Below, in pieces: positions 1-5,700 of a stretch of 7,093 bases of DNA. A model generated the notes under the pieces. It was given only the letters and a program-made list of their open reading frames with translations. It did not search any database and was not told where the DNA came from. The position numbers and the translations under genes are program-made. Positions within the stretch are counted from its first letter, which is position 1; every line of letters begins with the position of its first letter. This DNA is from Myxococcales bacterium (GTDB taxonomy: Bacteria > Myxococcota > Polyangia > HGW-17 > SLPX01), in contig SLPX01000020.1 of the NCBI GenBank assembly GCA_007131745.1, forward strand, positions 1-7,093, written 5' to 3'.

Positions 1-76
1 ACGTTGTGGATCGAACGGGTACGTTTCAACGTTATATCGTAAAACCATTTTCGAGGGGGCTTCTATATGGTTTACA
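1..76 (-). mobile_element. Left terminal end of an IS110-family element, body outside the window
   Basis: The reverse complement of about 23-76 matches the first ~55 nt of the insertion sequence that begins near 5620. It starts TGTAAACCATATAGAAG and runs through the block ending TTTTACGATATAACG, with one missing G and one substitution. Beyond that (1-22) the two copies diverge completely, so this is a related but not identical element, or a rearranged one. Its orientation puts the transposase on the minus strand, to the left of the window. The element abuts GCTAGTGCC of a REP arm, the same junction as at 5619/5620. The shared outer end is seen directly; the IS identity rests on the full copy at the other side of the window. 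Confidence 0.75.
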
Positions 77-166
77 GGCACTAGCAATTAGAGTTCAGTT
101 ACAAAACCCCTTTAATTATTAGCGTTTAGGCGGCGCAAAAAAGCTTAATTGCTAGTGCCTGACACC
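75..166. repeat. REPIN-like inverted repeat (copy a), left arm interrupted by an IS end
   Basis: The left arm CAGGCACTAGCAATTA (75-90) is a perfect 16-bp inverted match to TAATTGCTAGTGCCTG (146-161), with about 55 bp between. The right arm continues to GACACC (166), giving the REP sequence GCTAGTGCCTGACACC at 151-166. The matching outer bases of the left arm are missing because the IS end of 1-76 takes their place. The segment AAAAAAGCTTAATTGCTAG just inside the right arm recurs in copies b, c and f, and in slightly shorter form in d and e. The rest of the interior differs from copies b, e and f. Confidence 0.7.
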
Positions 167-379
167 ATTTTCCCCCAGCTCTCAACTTAAAGAGAACTCG
201 GTACTCTCAAGTTCCTAAGATTCAGCAAATATTCCCGCAACTCTTCCACCCTCGGTCCGATAACAGGGCAAACGGGTTGAAATCAAAACCAAGACTCAAA
301 AACAACAACAAGGAAACCGTCTCAAGCAAAAACACGGCGAAACACATCGAAAAAAGCCGAAACAAGCTGAAAGGTTGCA
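167..379. other. Leader region of the Rpn-like gene, with one weak hairpin
   Basis: No gene is supported here. An imperfect hairpin is visible: AACTT (184-188) and GAGA (192-195) can pair with TCTC (205-208) and AAGTT (209-213), with a 3-nt bulge. No T-run follows, so it is not a normal intrinsic terminator. The segment 277-365 is A-rich and unstructured. I see no convincing -35/-10 pair. A GAAAGG ribosome binding site at 369-374 precedes the ATG at 380. Confidence 0.3.
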
Positions 380-1393
380 ATGTCTTCATCGAAACAACAC
401 GACCGCAGTTACAAAAGGCTCTTCTCAAACCCTGTAATCCTGCGACAACTCCTCGAAACCTGCGTGGATGAACCATGGGTCTCCGAACTCGACTTCTCGT
501 CTCTTGAATATCTTTCCACCGAGCATGTGGACAAACGGCTCATCGCAAGTCAAAATGATATGCTCTTTCAAATCCGCTTTGCCGACAGCCCGGCTCTACT
601 GCTTGTCATCTTGGAGTTTCAATCCACCCCCGACCGCTTCATGGCATTGCGAGTCCTGCATTATCTTTGCAGCGTTTACTTGTCGTTCATCGAAAAGAAG
701 AAGCAAAAGAAACAACGTATAAAAACCCTCCCTCCGGTGTTTCCCGTGGTTCTCTACAATGGAAATCCCCCATGGAATGCCCCCCTTGAATTATCAAACC
801 TCATCGATGTTCCGAAGAGCGACAAAACCCCCGATTCATTCTCCTCCTTGCGAGCATACACCCCGAACTTCAAATATTTGTGCATAGACGAAGGCCGGGT
901 GGACCCGACAATACTTGAAGAAAAAGCAACCTTGATTTCGGCCCTGTTTTTTATGGAACGGACCAGGATAGATGGTATAGAATTGAATATGGAGAGATTT
1001 TCCGATTACGTAGGGAAATATCTGAACTGTGCGGAAAATCAAACGGCGACTCAACAACTGATAGAGTATCTTGAGACGCTCATAGGGCGCAAGATTCTCA
1101 AGAGCGACGAGATCATAAAAGGGAAGATCAAGACCGGAAAGGATGTCTATACGATGCTGGAAAAGACAATCCAGGAAATGAGGAGAAGAGAAAGAAAAGT
1201 CGGCGAGGAACGAGGTGTGGAGAGGGGCATTCAGATCGGTGAGGAACGAGGCATTCAGATCGGTGAAGAACGGGGCGAACACGAGCAAAAGGTGAAAACC
1301 GCGAAAAAGCTCCTGGCCAAGGGATACCCCCCTGGAGAAGTCGCTGAAATCGTCGAACTTGATGAAGAAGAAATCCGCAAACTGCTACACTGA
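380..1393 (+). CDS. Rpn family / transposase_31-type PD-(D/E)XK nuclease
   Basis: Predicted DNA endonuclease of the Rpn (recombination-promoting nuclease, formerly YhgA-like transposase_31) family. Family members cut DNA, raise RecA-independent recombination, and some act as toxic anti-phage effectors. The N-terminal core has the usual layout: RSYKRLFSNPVILRQLL (residues 9-25), then the probable catalytic Asp60 in SQNDMLFQIRF, and Glu79-x-Gln81 in LLLVILEFQSTPDRFMALR. After a middle domain, the C-terminal tail (from about 265) is highly charged, contains GIQIGEER repeats, and ends in a small helical segment KKLLAKGYPPGEVAEIVEL that resembles the tails of many family members. The length of 337 aa is normal. 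The start is supported by GAAAGG five bases upstream. It stands alone, flanked by repeats and IS ends, as such genes often do. The family call is strong; the in vivo role is inferred. Confidence 0.9.
   Translation: MSSSKQHDRSYKRLFSNPVILRQLLETCVDEPWVSELDFSSLEYLSTEHVDKRLIASQNDMLFQIRFADSPALLLVILEFQSTPDRFMALRVLHYLCSVYLSFIEKKKQKKQRIKTLPPVFPVVLYNGNPPWNAPLELSNLIDVPKSDKTPDSFSSLRAYTPNFKYLCIDEGRVDPTILEEKATLISALFFMERTRIDGIELNMERFSDYVGKYLNCAENQTATQQLIEYLETLIGRKILKSDEIIKGKIKTGKDVYTMLEKTIQEMRRRERKVGEERGVERGIQIGEERGIQIGEERGEHEQKVKTAKKLLAKGYPPGEVAEIVELDEEEIRKLLH
1154..1393 (+). CDS. Possible internal Rpn-S product (C-terminal tail, 79 aa)
   Basis: An in-frame ATG at 1154 (codon 259 of the Rpn-like gene) is preceded by GGAAAGGA, ending about 10 nt upstream. 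That would be a reasonable Shine-Dalgarno site inside the gene. The product would begin MLEKTIQEMRRRERKV and contain only the charged repeat tail and terminal helical segment. E. coli rpn genes are known to express such a short C-terminal protein, which blocks the toxicity of the long form. Here it is an inference from one plausible internal site; a second in-frame ATG lies at 1178. Confidence 0.3.
   Translation: MLEKTIQEMRRRERKVGEERGVERGIQIGEERGIQIGEERGEHEQKVKTAKKLLAKGYPPGEVAEIVELDEEEIRKLLH
1226..1273 (+). repeat. 24-bp tandem repeat inside the Rpn-like gene
   Basis: Two adjacent 24-bp units begin GGCATTCAGATCGGTGA and differ at two positions. Each encodes GIQIGEER. A partial related unit (GEERGVER) precedes them. 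Being a multiple of three, the array can gain or lose units without breaking the frame, so tail length may vary between strains. Confidence 0.85.
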
Positions 1394-1599
1394 ATCCCTC
1401 TTCACCGAATCTTCCACTTCCACCGAACCATCTGCTCAGAACCCCTCTTCGACCCCATCGCGCCCTGCTCGACGACAATTACACTTGTGCATGACATGGG
1501 CAATCCGCCCGGGGTTGCCTGTGCTGAATGGCTGAATGGTTCCGACCATATGCCTGGTTCCGTCCATCCGGCTGGCTCCGCATGCCTCAACCACTCAAC
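1394..1599. other. Intergenic stretch, C-rich on the + strand, no gene seen
   Basis: No convincing ORF, RNA gene or terminator is visible. The segment TCCGCATGCCTCAACC near 1577-1592 recurs just upstream of the second array (about 3525-3537), so the composite repeat may extend left of the periodic units. Confidence 0.4.
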
Positions 1600-1653
1600 G
1601 GCACCCCTGCAAAGGCACCACTCAAAGCCGCCTCTCAAAGGCGCCCCCTCAAC
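1600..1653 (+). repeat. Short-period (13-14 nt) array abutting REPIN b
   Basis: Four units (1600-1613, 1614-1626, 1627-1639, 1640-1653) fit the pattern GGCRCCMCTSCAAA. The next unit in phase is the left REP arm GGTGTCTGGCG at 1654. The same arrangement occurs at 3547 and 5443. Confidence 0.65.
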
Positions 1654-1743
1654 GGTGTCTGGCGCTTGCAACATCTCCCCACCTTCCTGTAACCATTCGT
1701 TTTTCCCCCGCTCAAAAAAGCTTAATTGCTAGCGTCAGACACC
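1654..1743 (+). repeat. REPIN-like element (copy b), 90 bp, intact
   Basis: The left arm GGTGTCTGGCGCTTGC (1654-1669) and right arm GCTAGCGTCAGACACC (1728-1743) are inverted repeats matching at 14 of 16 positions. The interior carries the T/C-rich block CATTCGTTTTTCCCCCGCTC, then AAAAAAGCTTAATT. Total length is the same as copy e (90 bp). Folding would give a long stem-loop, as in REPINs moved by REP-associated tyrosine transposases; no such transposase gene is in the window. Confidence 0.75.
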
Positions 1744-1779
1744 ATTTCGCGACCTCCCTCCACTCGCCCAAGCTCCCGC

Positions 1780-1832
1780 AATCATTCGTTTTTCCCCCGC
1801 TCAAAAAAGCTTAATTGCTAGCGTCAGGCACC
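1780..1832 (+). repeat. REPIN right half (copy c)
   Basis: Repeats the right half of the element: the CATTCGTTTTTCCCCCGCTC block, AAAAAAGCTTAATT, then the arm GCTAGCGTCAGGCACC (1817-1832). No left arm is found where it should be (near 1743), which is the end of copy b. This looks like a partial copy placed in tandem. Confidence 0.7.
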
Positions 1833-1885
1833 TTTTCTGCTCCGGGCGCCTTTTTCTCCCTCCCCCCGCTCGGCCAACCTCTGGC

Positions 1886-1938
1886 AATCATACGGTTTTC
1901 CTCCGCCGCAAAAAGCTTAATTGCTAGTATCAGACACC
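1886..1938 (+). repeat. REPIN right half (copy d), diverged
   Basis: A further tandem right half: a variant of the T/C-rich block, AAAAAGCTTAATT, then the arm GCTAGTATCAGACACC (1923-1938). The left arm is absent. Downstream bases CTTTGCCAGCCAGG resemble those after copy e (CTTTGCTAGCCAGG), so the shared unit extends about 14 bp past the arm. Confidence 0.65.
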
Positions 1939-1982
1939 TTTGCCAGCCAGGATGGTTGGTTGGCGGCGGGGCCTTGGTCCCG

Positions 1983-2010
1983 TTGTTTTGTTGTGGTAGT
2001 GTTGTAATAT
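1983..2010 (+). promoter_or_regulatory. Possible sigma-70-type promoter for the two-gene operon
   Basis: TAATAT (2005-2010) is a good -10 element. TTGTTT (1983-1988) sits 16 bp upstream as a weak -35. It lies 33 bp ahead of the ATG at 2043, outside the repeat cluster. Confidence 0.35.
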
Positions 2011-2042
2011 GGCAAGCATGTTTGGGAGCAGGAGAGTTTTAG

Positions 2043-3017
2043 ATGCCGATATTAGTACCGATTCTTATTGGTAGCGCTATTGTTGCCGTCAGTGGATTGG
2101 GAGCAAAAAGCACTTATGACGGCATCAGCGATTTCCGAGAAGCAAAGCGAAAAGCTGAAGCCGCGCAAAAGCGACATGCACTCGCGGTGAAATCCCTCGA
2201 AAAGCTTCGAGCGGAAGTGAACCGGTGTCTTGAAATATACGGCGAAAGAATACTGGAAATACACGCGGAAACAATTGAGAGGATGGTCGATATTCTTCAG
2301 CAAATCGGCAAAATCGCTGAAGCCAATCCATTCGATGTGCTTTCCGGATTGGACGTCGACCGAGACAAGCTAGGCGAATTCAAGCGGGAGATTTTCGACA
2401 TTGAACTGGCCGGTGGGGGGGTCGGCGCTACTTTGTCCGCTATCGCCGCGGGCAAAGTCACCGCGGCTGCCGTTGGCGCGTTCGGCAAGGCATCGACCGG
2501 CGTGGCGATTTCCGGCCTCAGCGGGGCTGCAGCCAAAAGTGCAACGCTCGCCTGGTTGGGCGGCGGGTCGCTTGCCGCCGGAGGTGGAGGCGTTGCCCTG
2601 GGCGGAGTGATTCTTGGTGGAATAGCCGTCGCCCCGGCAATTTTCGTAGGCGGTTTTGTTATTGCCCGCAAAGGAACAAAGGCCCTCACACAGGCAAGGC
2701 AATACGAGGCCGATGTTGAAGTGAAGATAGCCCGGATCGGGAATCTGAAAGCGTTCTTAAACAGGGTTAAGGAGCGTATAGATGAGATGGATGGTTTGAT
2801 CATCGCCCTCAATGAAAGGGCCGGCTGCTTGATGGATGAAATCGACCCCGAAAATTTCGACATTTCTTCGGATGAAGATATCAAGACGCTTGCATCCGCT
2901 ATGCAAATCACCATCGCCCTGAAAGAAATCATGATGGCCCCCATTCTGGACGAAAAAGGTGAACTCTCACCTGAAAGCCGCCGGATACAAGCCAAATACA
3001 AAAAGCTTGTAAACTGA
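2043..3017 (+). CDS. Glycine-zipper membrane protein with flanking coiled coils, function unknown
   Basis: I do not recognise a named family. Residues 3-20 are a hydrophobic N-terminal segment. Residues 28-95 are charged, heptad-like and likely coiled coil. Residues 122-208 form a long Gly/Ala-rich hydrophobic region with small-xxx-small repeats, including TLAWLGGGSLAAGGGGVALG and a second hydrophobic run at 187-207 ending at ARKG. This fits two or three membrane helices packed by glycine zippers. Residues 215-262 are a second coiled coil, and 275-324 a charged helical tail. The start has AGGAG eight bases upstream. The stop is a double TGATGA, and the next gene begins 13 bp later, so they are probably co-translated. 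Glycine-zipper helices between coiled coils occur in pore-forming or membrane-remodelling proteins, so an effector role is possible but is inference only. Confidence 0.8.
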   Translation: MPILVPILIGSAIVAVSGLGAKSTYDGISDFREAKRKAEAAQKRHALAVKSLEKLRAEVNRCLEIYGERILEIHAETIERMVDILQQIGKIAEANPFDVLSGLDVDRDKLGEFKREIFDIELAGGGVGATLSAIAAGKVTAAAVGAFGKASTGVAISGLSGAAAKSATLAWLGGGSLAAGGGGVALGGVILGGIAVAPAIFVGGFVIARKGTKALTQARQYEADVEVKIARIGNLKAFLNRVKERIDEMDGLIIALNERAGCLMDEIDPENFDISSDEDIKTLASAMQITIALKEIMMAPILDEKGELSPESRRIQAKYKKLVN

Positions 3018-3030
3018 TGAGGAATCAATA

Positions 3031-3501
3031 ATGGCCGGAAGTTCCAAAAACCAAGGAAATGAAAACGGACAAATCCTGACCGGAGAGATCGTAAAGAAAC
3101 AGGCCGGCCGAATCGGAAAAAAAGCCGTCGCCGGCGTCAATGGCATGGATTTGATCCGTGAGCTGAAAGACGCCTATTTTGATTACATCAAGGTCGTAGA
3201 GCAGGAAAAGACCAAAAGGCGCGACATTGAAGCGTGGGAAAAGACGAAACTTGCAGCTATCAACGCTCATCGTGAAGTACTCATGGATTTTCTTGATCGC
3301 AGCTTCGATGAACGCAAAAAGAATTTCAACAAGCTATTCCACGCCTTGGACAAAGCAATGAACGCCGGGAATCTCGCAGCAATTTCCCTCTTGGTGGAAA
3401 ACATCGTTGACCTGGCTAAATCAAGCCCTTTCAAGGATCTCGCCTCCGTTGCGCAAACCCGGGCAATGCTCACGGATCAGAACAAGAAGTTCGGGTTATA
3501 G
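3031..3501 (+). CDS. Small charged helical protein, partner of the preceding membrane protein
   Basis: A 156-aa soluble protein without signal peptide or membrane segment. The N-terminus (1-38) is polar and basic. Residues 40-110 are almost continuous charged helix (ELKDAYFDYIKVVEQEKTKR, then AWEKTKLAAINAHREVLMDF, then SFDERKKNFNKLF). A shorter helix at 113-130 leads to AKSSPFKDL. TGAGGA (3018-3023) lies seven bases before the ATG, directly after the previous stop. Tight spacing and the matching coiled-coil character suggest it binds the upstream protein, as regulator, immunity factor or complex subunit. I know of no function; cysteine and histidine clusters typical of enzymes are absent. Confidence 0.8.
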   Translation: MAGSSKNQGNENGQILTGEIVKKQAGRIGKKAVAGVNGMDLIRELKDAYFDYIKVVEQEKTKRRDIEAWEKTKLAAINAHREVLMDFLDRSFDERKKNFNKLFHALDKAMNAGNLAAISLLVENIVDLAKSSPFKDLASVAQTRAMLTDQNKKFGL

Positions 3502-3546
3502 TCCGAAAGCACAGATGCCCTGCTCCGCATGCCTCAACCCCTCAAA

Positions 3547-3629
3547 GGCTCCCTCTCAAAGCCACCCCTGCAAAGCCACCCCTGCAAAGGCGCCCCTGCA
3601 AAGGCACCACTCAAAGGTGCCCTCTCAAT
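3547..3629 (+). repeat. 14-nt tandem array abutting REPIN e
   Basis: Six units of 14, 14, 14, 14, 13 and 14 nt start at 3547, 3561, 3575, 3589, 3603 and 3616. Typical units are GCCACCCCTGCAAA and GGCGCCCCTGCAAA. The next in-phase unit is the REP arm GGTGCCTGGCG at 3630. Confidence 0.75.
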
Positions 3630-3719
3630 GGTGCCTGGCGCTTGCCACACCCGCCCACCCTCCTGTAATCATTCGTTTTTCCCCCGCCATAAAAAGCTTA
3701 ATTGCTAGTGTCAGGCACC
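3630..3719 (+). repeat. REPIN-like element (copy e), 90 bp, intact
   Basis: The left arm GGTGCCTGGCGCTTGC (3630-3645) and right arm GCTAGTGTCAGGCACC (3704-3719) are inverted repeats. Compared with copy b, the left arm has T-to-C and the right arm A-to-G at the paired position, so pairing is kept. The interior closely matches copies b and f. It fills the gap between the two-gene operon and the glycine-rich protein gene and could act as an mRNA-end structure. Confidence 0.8.
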
Positions 3720-3781
3720 TTTGCTAGCCAGGTTGGTTGGGTTTTGCGCCTTGCTTGCTTCTTGCTCACTTGCTTATTGTA

Positions 3782-3811
3782 TTGCCATTCAAAACGGTTT
3801 TGACTTAGAAT
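3782..3811 (+). promoter_or_regulatory. Promoter of the glycine-rich protein gene
   Basis: TTGCCA (3782-3787) and TAGAAT (3806-3811) each match the sigma-70 consensus at five of six positions, with an 18-bp spacer. Transcription would start near 3818, only a few bases before the ATG at 3821. No Shine-Dalgarno site precedes that ATG. The mRNA may therefore be nearly leaderless, or translation may begin at the in-frame ATG at 3878. Confidence 0.5.
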
Positions 3812-3820
3812 ATTAAAGTC

Positions 3821-5131
3821 ATGCAATTACAAGAATCACGAAAAAGTGACCATCACGTCGGTCACCATAACGCCGGTATGCCGCTCTTGCCGGAAAACAA
3901 CCGAATCTCCAGCGAAGGACGAATACCGACATCCTTTTTCGCCGCGGCCATCGCTGTGATGGTCTCGTTCTCTTTCGTGCCGACCGGCTGTGAGTTCGAC
4001 CCCTCAGGCATTGGGGCAAAAACTGATTATCCGGACGCCTGGGTTACAGATGCAAGTTATTTTGATTCAACATTTGATTCAACAGTAGATGCACAGCATC
4101 CTGACGCTGATACATCATGCACAAACGGAACTTTTGAATGCCTTTCCAATGGACATGCCCGCATATGCCGGAACGGAACATGGTTCGATCTTGGTCACTG
4201 TCCCATGGGGTGCATTGAATCAGCCGAGCATTGCCGAGTTCCTTCAAACGTTCCTGCCGACATTATGGCAGATGATTCCGCACACGGAATTATGGAGGAA
4301 TCTGCCGGTGACTCCCCCATACACATAAACACCGACAATGGGGAAATCAGAAATGCCGGGGGTATCATCCGAAGTGCAAACCAGTTCGGAACAGACTCGG
4401 ATTCGGGCATTGCTTATACCCACCTGTCTCAAAGTAATACATCTGTAGGCCTGGGAGTTTTCGTTCTGGCCGAACTCATCATCGGAGAAAATGTTGAAGT
4501 CGTGGTAACAGGATCACGGGCACTTGTTCTGCTTGTAAATGGCGAGGTTTCCATAAAAGGTGTTTTTGATCTGACCGGGAGTGAACTGCACGCGGGCCCA
4601 GGCGGATTCAACGGCGGAAACGCCGGAGAAAAGGGTTTTGGCCCCTGTTCAGGCTTTCCCGGACAGGGCGTTGCATACAGCGACTGGGGCTGCAGTTCCG
4701 GGGGAGGAGGCGGTGGTCACATGGGCAATGGCGGCAACGGCGGACACAACACCGCTGTCTGTCCGACTGAACACCACTTTTTAGGTGGCAACGGCGGTGA
4801 CGCAACATGCTCCACTCCTGAACTGATTCCACTGATCGGCGGCAGCGGGGGTGCCGGAGGTTCTTTTATGGAGGGCAATTCACAAACCGTCCCGGGAGGA
4901 GGAGGAGGCGGAGGCGGCGCTATTCAGATTTCTTCTTCATTGCTCATCCACTTCACGGGAAGCGGCAGCATAAACACAGGCGGCGGAGGCGGCGGAGAGA
5001 CCAACAACGGCGGAGGGAGTGGCGGTGGAAGCGGAGGAGCGATACTCCTAGAAGCCCCAGACGTTTACCTGGATAACGGTGTCATCCTCGCGGCCAACGG
5101 AGGTGGTGGAGGCGGGGGTGACTGCTCGTGA
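3821..5131 (+). CDS. Glycine-rich lipoprotein-like surface protein, cut short by in-frame TGA
   Basis: Probably exported. After a polar N-terminus (1-34), residues 38-54 are hydrophobic (FFAAAIAVMVSFSFVPT), ending in TGC with Cys57 a candidate lipidation site; the Pro at -3 is unusual for a lipobox. An Asp-rich linker (68-98) follows, then a six-Cys module (Cys 100, 107, 116, 127, 131, 138) with the pattern GTFECLSNGHARICRNGTW, probably disulfide bonded. Residues about 170-250 look beta-rich. From 259 on, long Gly runs alternate with short strands (GGAIQISSSLLIHFTGSG, GGAILLEAPDVYLDNG). This layout is common in Myxococcota surface proteins. The ORF ends at TGA 5129-5131 in the middle of the glycine domain, and the same frame continues to 5416. 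The start is uncertain: the next in-frame ATG at 3878 also leaves the signal peptide intact. Function is unknown; structural or adhesive is a guess. Confidence 0.75.
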   Translation: MQLQESRKSDHHVGHHNAGMPLLPENNRISSEGRIPTSFFAAAIAVMVSFSFVPTGCEFDPSGIGAKTDYPDAWVTDASYFDSTFDSTVDAQHPDADTSCTNGTFECLSNGHARICRNGTWFDLGHCPMGCIESAEHCRVPSNVPADIMADDSAHGIMEESAGDSPIHINTDNGEIRNAGGIIRSANQFGTDSDSGIAYTHLSQSNTSVGLGVFVLAELIIGENVEVVVTGSRALVLLVNGEVSIKGVFDLTGSELHAGPGGFNGGNAGEKGFGPCSGFPGQGVAYSDWGCSSGGGGGGHMGNGGNGGHNTAVCPTEHHFLGGNGGDATCSTPELIPLIGGSGGAGGSFMEGNSQTVPGGGGGGGGAIQISSSLLIHFTGSGSINTGGGGGGETNNGGGSGGGSGGAILLEAPDVYLDNGVILAANGGGGGGGDCS

Positions 5132-5416
5132 AACAGCCATCTATTTGGCCGGTCCGGCCAAACAGGCAACCTAAGCAACACACCCGCTCCCGGAGGAGCC
5201 GGTGACGACACCAGGGGCTCGGCCGGAGGTCAAGGTGGAGCAGGGGACTTGCTCGACGGAGCTGACGGAATTCCATATTACAACGCCGGTGGAGGAGGTG
5301 GTGCTGTCGGCCGAATACGCATCAACATCGCCAACAGTTTTGACGATAACAGCATTCTCAGTCCCCAGCCGACAATTGGCACATTGCTCATCGTAGATAG
5401 CCCGAGCACAAACTAG
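5132..5416 (+). pseudogene. In-frame C-terminal remainder of the glycine-rich protein
   Basis: Directly after the TGA, the same frame stays open for 94 codons to TAG (5414-5416). The translation is clearly the rest of the domain: PAPGGAGDDTRGSAGGQGGA, then YYNAGGGGGAVGRIRINIAN, and a short C-terminal strand TIGTLLIVD. GGGGGGAVGRIRI is the usual closing motif of such proteins. With read-through the full product would be 532 residues. Either a recent nonsense change, a sequencing error or programmed decoding of TGA explains this. No separate start codon with a ribosome binding site is seen. Confidence 0.7.
5144..5162 (+). other. Perfect hairpin 12 nt after the in-frame TGA (SECIS-like)
   Basis: TTTGGCC (5144-5150), loop GGTCC, GGCCAAA (5156-5162): a 7-bp perfect stem, extendable by one pair. 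The apical GGTC lies about 19 nt after the TGA, close to the geometry of the E. coli fdhF SECIS, whose loop also contains GGUC. The bulged U of that element is missing. In Gly/Arg-rich, GC-rich coding sequence such palindromes also arise by chance. Confidence 0.3.
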
Positions 5417-5442
5417 CAACACAAAAGGGAACATAACTCAAA

Positions 5443-5536
5443 GGCCCCCCTCAAATACACCCCGCAAATCCACCCTCAAAGCCGCCCCCTCAAATACACC
5501 CCGCAAAGCCACCACCTCAAAGGCGCCCCCCTCAAT
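5443..5536 (+). repeat. 12-15-nt tandem array abutting REPIN f
   Basis: Seven irregular units ending in CAAA or CAAT start at 5443. TACACCCCGCAAA occurs twice. The array ends exactly where the REP arm GGTGCCTGGCG begins (5537), as in the two other arrays. Confidence 0.65.
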
Positions 5537-5619
5537 GGTGCCTGGCGCTTGCCACACCCGCCCACCCTCCTGTAATCATTCTGCTTTCCCCCGCTCAAAA
5601 AAGCTTAATTGCTAGTGTC
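5537..5619 (+). repeat. REPIN-like element (copy f), right arm interrupted by the IS
   Basis: The left arm GGTGCCTGGCGCTTGC (5537-5552) is identical to that of copy e, and the interior is nearly identical. The right arm reads GCTAGTGTC (5611-5619) and then switches to IS sequence. An intact arm would end at 5626, keeping the 90-bp length. The missing bases AGGCACC should lie beyond the IS right end, outside the window. Confidence 0.75.
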
Positions 5620-5700
5620 TGTAAACCATATAGAAGGCCCCCTCGAAAATGGTTTTACGATATAACGATGAAACCAACAACATAACACGAGGAGGCCTAA

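Noticed and set aside
1600..1943. CRISPR array
   Set aside because: Repeated units have no constant-length repeat with unique spacers; the units are REP arms and short tandem repeats, and no cas gene is present.
1487..2042. Open frames across the repeat cluster on the + strand
   Set aside because: They read through REPIN and array sequence, lack ribosome binding sites and give low-complexity products.
2297..3028. Long open frame on the minus strand (243 codons)
   Set aside because: It lies opposite the glycine-zipper gene, which has a good ribosome binding site and a coherent protein; the minus-strand product is Pro/Ala/Ser-rich shadow sequence without recognisable features.
4608..4832. Minus-strand frames in the glycine-rich coding region
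   Set aside because: GC-rich Gly codons leave the opposite strand open by composition; the products are Cys/Arg-rich shadows.
5144..5162. Intrinsic terminator after the TGA of the glycine-rich gene
   Set aside because: The hairpin is not followed by a T-run and lies inside a frame that remains open for the full domain.
5661..5666. TATAAC as transposase promoter
   Set aside because: No -35-like sequence lies 15-19 bp upstream; a promoter may form only in the circular intermediate, which cannot be judged here.
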